64,000 bases of DNA from Eubacteriaceae bacterium (GTDB lineage: Bacteria; Bacillota; Clostridia; Oscillospirales; Acutalibacteraceae): the NCBI GenBank assembly GCA_021770095.1, contig JAETRQ010000005.1, positions 124,001-188,000 on the forward strand, given 5' to 3'. Every line of letters starts with the position of its first letter. The first letter of the stretch is position 1. The notes beneath the pieces are model-generated. The model saw only the letters and a program-made list of their open reading frames with translations, had not been told where the DNA came from and made no database searches. A program made the translations under genes and the position numbers. Shown piece after piece: positions 62,677 to 64,000 of the stretch.

Positions 62677-62709
62677 AATAAAATAAACAAATTATGAAAG
62701 GATAATTTA

Positions 62710-63774
62710 ATGATTTTACACGAAAATGAGAAATGTCCTGTTTGTGACAAATTATTCACAGAAGATGATGATATAGTAATTTGTCCGCATTGTGGTACAC
62801 CGCACCACAGAGAATGTTATAATTCTTTAGGACATTGTGTAAATAAAGACAAGCATAACACGGATTTTGAATATAAGTCTGATTGCTCTGCTGATTCAGA
62901 CAGTCTTATTCCGAATTCAAATCATTTATACTATAATCCCAAATCCGCAGAAAGTAATAACGAAAGCAAAAAGACGGTTTGCAGTCAATGCGGTGCTCAA
63001 ATCAATAATGATGTTCCGTTTTGCAATCATTGCGGTGCAAAACAGACGAATGCACAGTATAGTGAATTTAATCCTGCACAGAACTTTGGCTTTGCATCAC
63101 AAAACAGCGTTTATGAATCTTCAAATGATACGATTGACGGCAAAAGTGTGGCAGATATTGCATGTGTTGTTGTTTCAAATTCCGATCGCTTTATCAAAAA
63201 ATTTAAAGAGAATAAGACGGTTTCGTGGAATTGGGGAGCATTTTTCTTTGGTCCGCTTTATCTGTTTTTCAGAAAGATGTATTCAAAAGGTTTTATATTC
63301 CTTGCTTTGGAGTTTGCAATTCCGCTGTTATCCCAGGCTGTGTTTTATGATAAAATAAAGGCCTTTATGTCATTTGTCAACAGTATTGCACAAGGACAGA
63401 AGTATAATGAACTTATGAACGTTATTAATGATATTGTGGCAAATCCTGATGGCGAACTTTATGCACAGATGCTGGAGGTTTATCAGGGAATTATGCCTGT
63501 AATCATTATTTCTTATTTATCAATTATTGTGATTAATGTTGTGATTTCTCTTTTTGCAGATAAATTTTACAGGAACAAAGTTTTGTCAGTTATTGATAAA
63601 GTGAACAGTAATCTCAACAATGATTCTTCGTTATCGGTTACGATTATGCCGATGATGGAAGAGGAAAAATTATCACAGCAGGATTTACGAAAACTTTATT
63701 TGTCCAGAATGGGCGGAGTAAGTTTATTCCTTCCAATGATGATTGCTGTCTTGATGATTTTTTTACGCTTATAA
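62710..63774 (+). CDS. Bacterial RING-like / zinc-ribbon / DUF2628 membrane protein
   Basis: A 354-residue protein with three parts. Residues about 6-47 form a RING- or treble-clef-like domain (CPVC...CPHCGTPHHRECYNSLGHC). After a Ser/Asn-rich linker, residues about 91-113 are a double-CxxC zinc ribbon (CSQCGAQ...CNHCGAK). Residues about 165-354 are DUF2628 with membrane segments (FKENKTVSWNWGAFFFGPLYLFFRKMY is its hallmark, then helices near 197-215, 257-280 and 335-352). Prokaryotic RING-like domains of this kind occur in Clostridia; any ubiquitin-like activity is unproven. AAAGG is upstream. Confidence 0.8.
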   Translation: MILHENEKCPVCDKLFTEDDDIVICPHCGTPHHRECYNSLGHCVNKDKHNTDFEYKSDCSADSDSLIPNSNHLYYNPKSAESNNESKKTVCSQCGAQINNDVPFCNHCGAKQTNAQYSEFNPAQNFGFASQNSVYESSNDTIDGKSVADIACVVVSNSDRFIKKFKENKTVSWNWGAFFFGPLYLFFRKMYSKGFIFLALEFAIPLLSQAVFYDKIKAFMSFVNSIAQGQKYNELMNVINDIVANPDGELYAQMLEVYQGIMPVIIISYLSIIVINVVISLFADKFYRNKVLSVIDKVNSNLNNDSSLSVTIMPMMEEEKLSQQDLRKLYLSRMGGVSLFLPMMIAVLMIFLRL

Positions 63775-63796
63775 TGAGTAATGAGGGGGTTAAGTT

Positions 63797-64000
63797 GTGA
63801 AAGTAAAAAAGGCGATAATTCCGGCAGCAGGATTGGGGACCAGAGTACTGCCTGTTTCAAAAGCAGTACCGAAGGAAATGCTGAATATAGTTGACAAGCC
63901 TGCAATTCAATATATTGTTGAAGAGGCTTTTGCGTCCGGAATTGAAGATGTTCTGATTATTACAAACAGAGGAAAAGGTGTTATTGAGGACCATTTTGAC
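63797..64000 (+). CDS. galU: UTP-glucose-1-phosphate uridylyltransferase, first 68 residues
   Basis: Makes UDP-glucose for cell-surface glycans. The frame starts with GTG at 63797, 7 bases after GAGGGGG, and is open to the window end. It reads [26 protein letters not shown], the nucleotide-binding G-x-G-T-R and K-x-x-P-K-E motifs of GalU, then [13 protein letters not shown]. GalU is distinguished from RmlA by PKEML...[10 protein letters not shown]. Confidence 0.92.
   Translation, partial: MKVKKAIIPAAGLGTRVLPVSKAVPKEMLNIVDKPAIQYIVEEAFASGIEDVLIITNRGKGVIEDHFD

Noticed and set aside
1-64000. CRISPR array, prophage, rRNA or tRNA genes
   Set aside because: No regularly spaced direct repeats, phage structural genes, or tRNA TpsiC-arm patterns were recognised by eye in the intergenic regions.

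Overview
The window reads as chromosomal DNA of an AT-rich, low-GC, endospore-forming anaerobic Firmicute, most likely a gut Clostridia of the Ruminococcaceae/Oscillospiraceae type. The grounds are the sporulation genes yqfC/yqfD, a CotF-type coat pair and a PdaA-like deacetylase; a PerR, reverse rubrerythrin and flavodiiron set typical of strict anaerobes; single-chain GlyRS; a separate GlnRS beside GluRS; and strong AGGAG/AAGG ribosome sites with TTGACA/TATAAT promoters. No rRNA, tRNA, IS element, prophage or CRISPR array was seen.

Layout. 1-2734 (minus): ddl-murI-DUF1934-argS, a peptidoglycan-precursor operon running off the left edge. 2993-5309 (plus): three membrane-linked unknown genes, one a sortase-fold protein without any catalytic residue. 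5407-7095: a long leader with a consensus promoter and a compact, apparently four-way-junction RNA in front of a DUF348/G5/3D cell-wall protein. 7248-9890: glyS and a DUF975 membrane protein. 9952-12389 (minus): padR plus a large HAAS-type membrane protein. 12547-14121 (minus): two tiny overlapping genes, a GNAT remnant and hemW. 14208-15947: an XRE regulator divergent from a DUF4234 gene, with a perfect operator-like inverted repeat. 16003-21191 (minus): typA, glnS, gltX.

21323-23914 (plus): DUF4250, perR, reverse rubrerythrin and fprA, an oxygen/peroxide defence block with tandem Per-box-like sites. 23917-24383 carries two broken genes: an amidohydrolase that lost its catalytic barrel in frame, and an XRE N-terminus. 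24623-26617 (minus): coat genes and an XRE/DUF4097 envelope-stress pair. 26762-30547 (plus): asnB, nitroreductase, a membrane-anchored GDPD and a zinc-ribbon protein. 30659-34913 (minus): a CmpB-like membrane protein, secA and a lipoprotein. 35096-40331 (plus): a priming sugar transferase, lacZ and a radical SAM/SPASM protein. 40427-47071 (plus): CorC-type transporter, pth, mfd, yqfC, yqfD. 47147-50707 (plus): uxuA, an SDR oxidoreductase and a membrane-anchored GH30 hydrolase, which together look like a small glucuronoxylan/glucuronate utilisation cluster.

50903-59578 (minus): mreB-mreC-mreD-pbp2-mgsA followed by hisS-aspS-yfbR. 59773-62538 (minus): pdaA-like lipoprotein, mgtC and a frameshift-free prfB. 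62710-64000 (plus): a RING-like/zinc-ribbon/DUF2628 membrane protein and the start of galU.

The most unusual items are the structured RNA at 5739-5839, the catalytically dead sortase-like operon at 2993-5309, and four gene remnants (GNAT, amidohydrolase, XRE, DUF3795), some of which keep their own expression signals.
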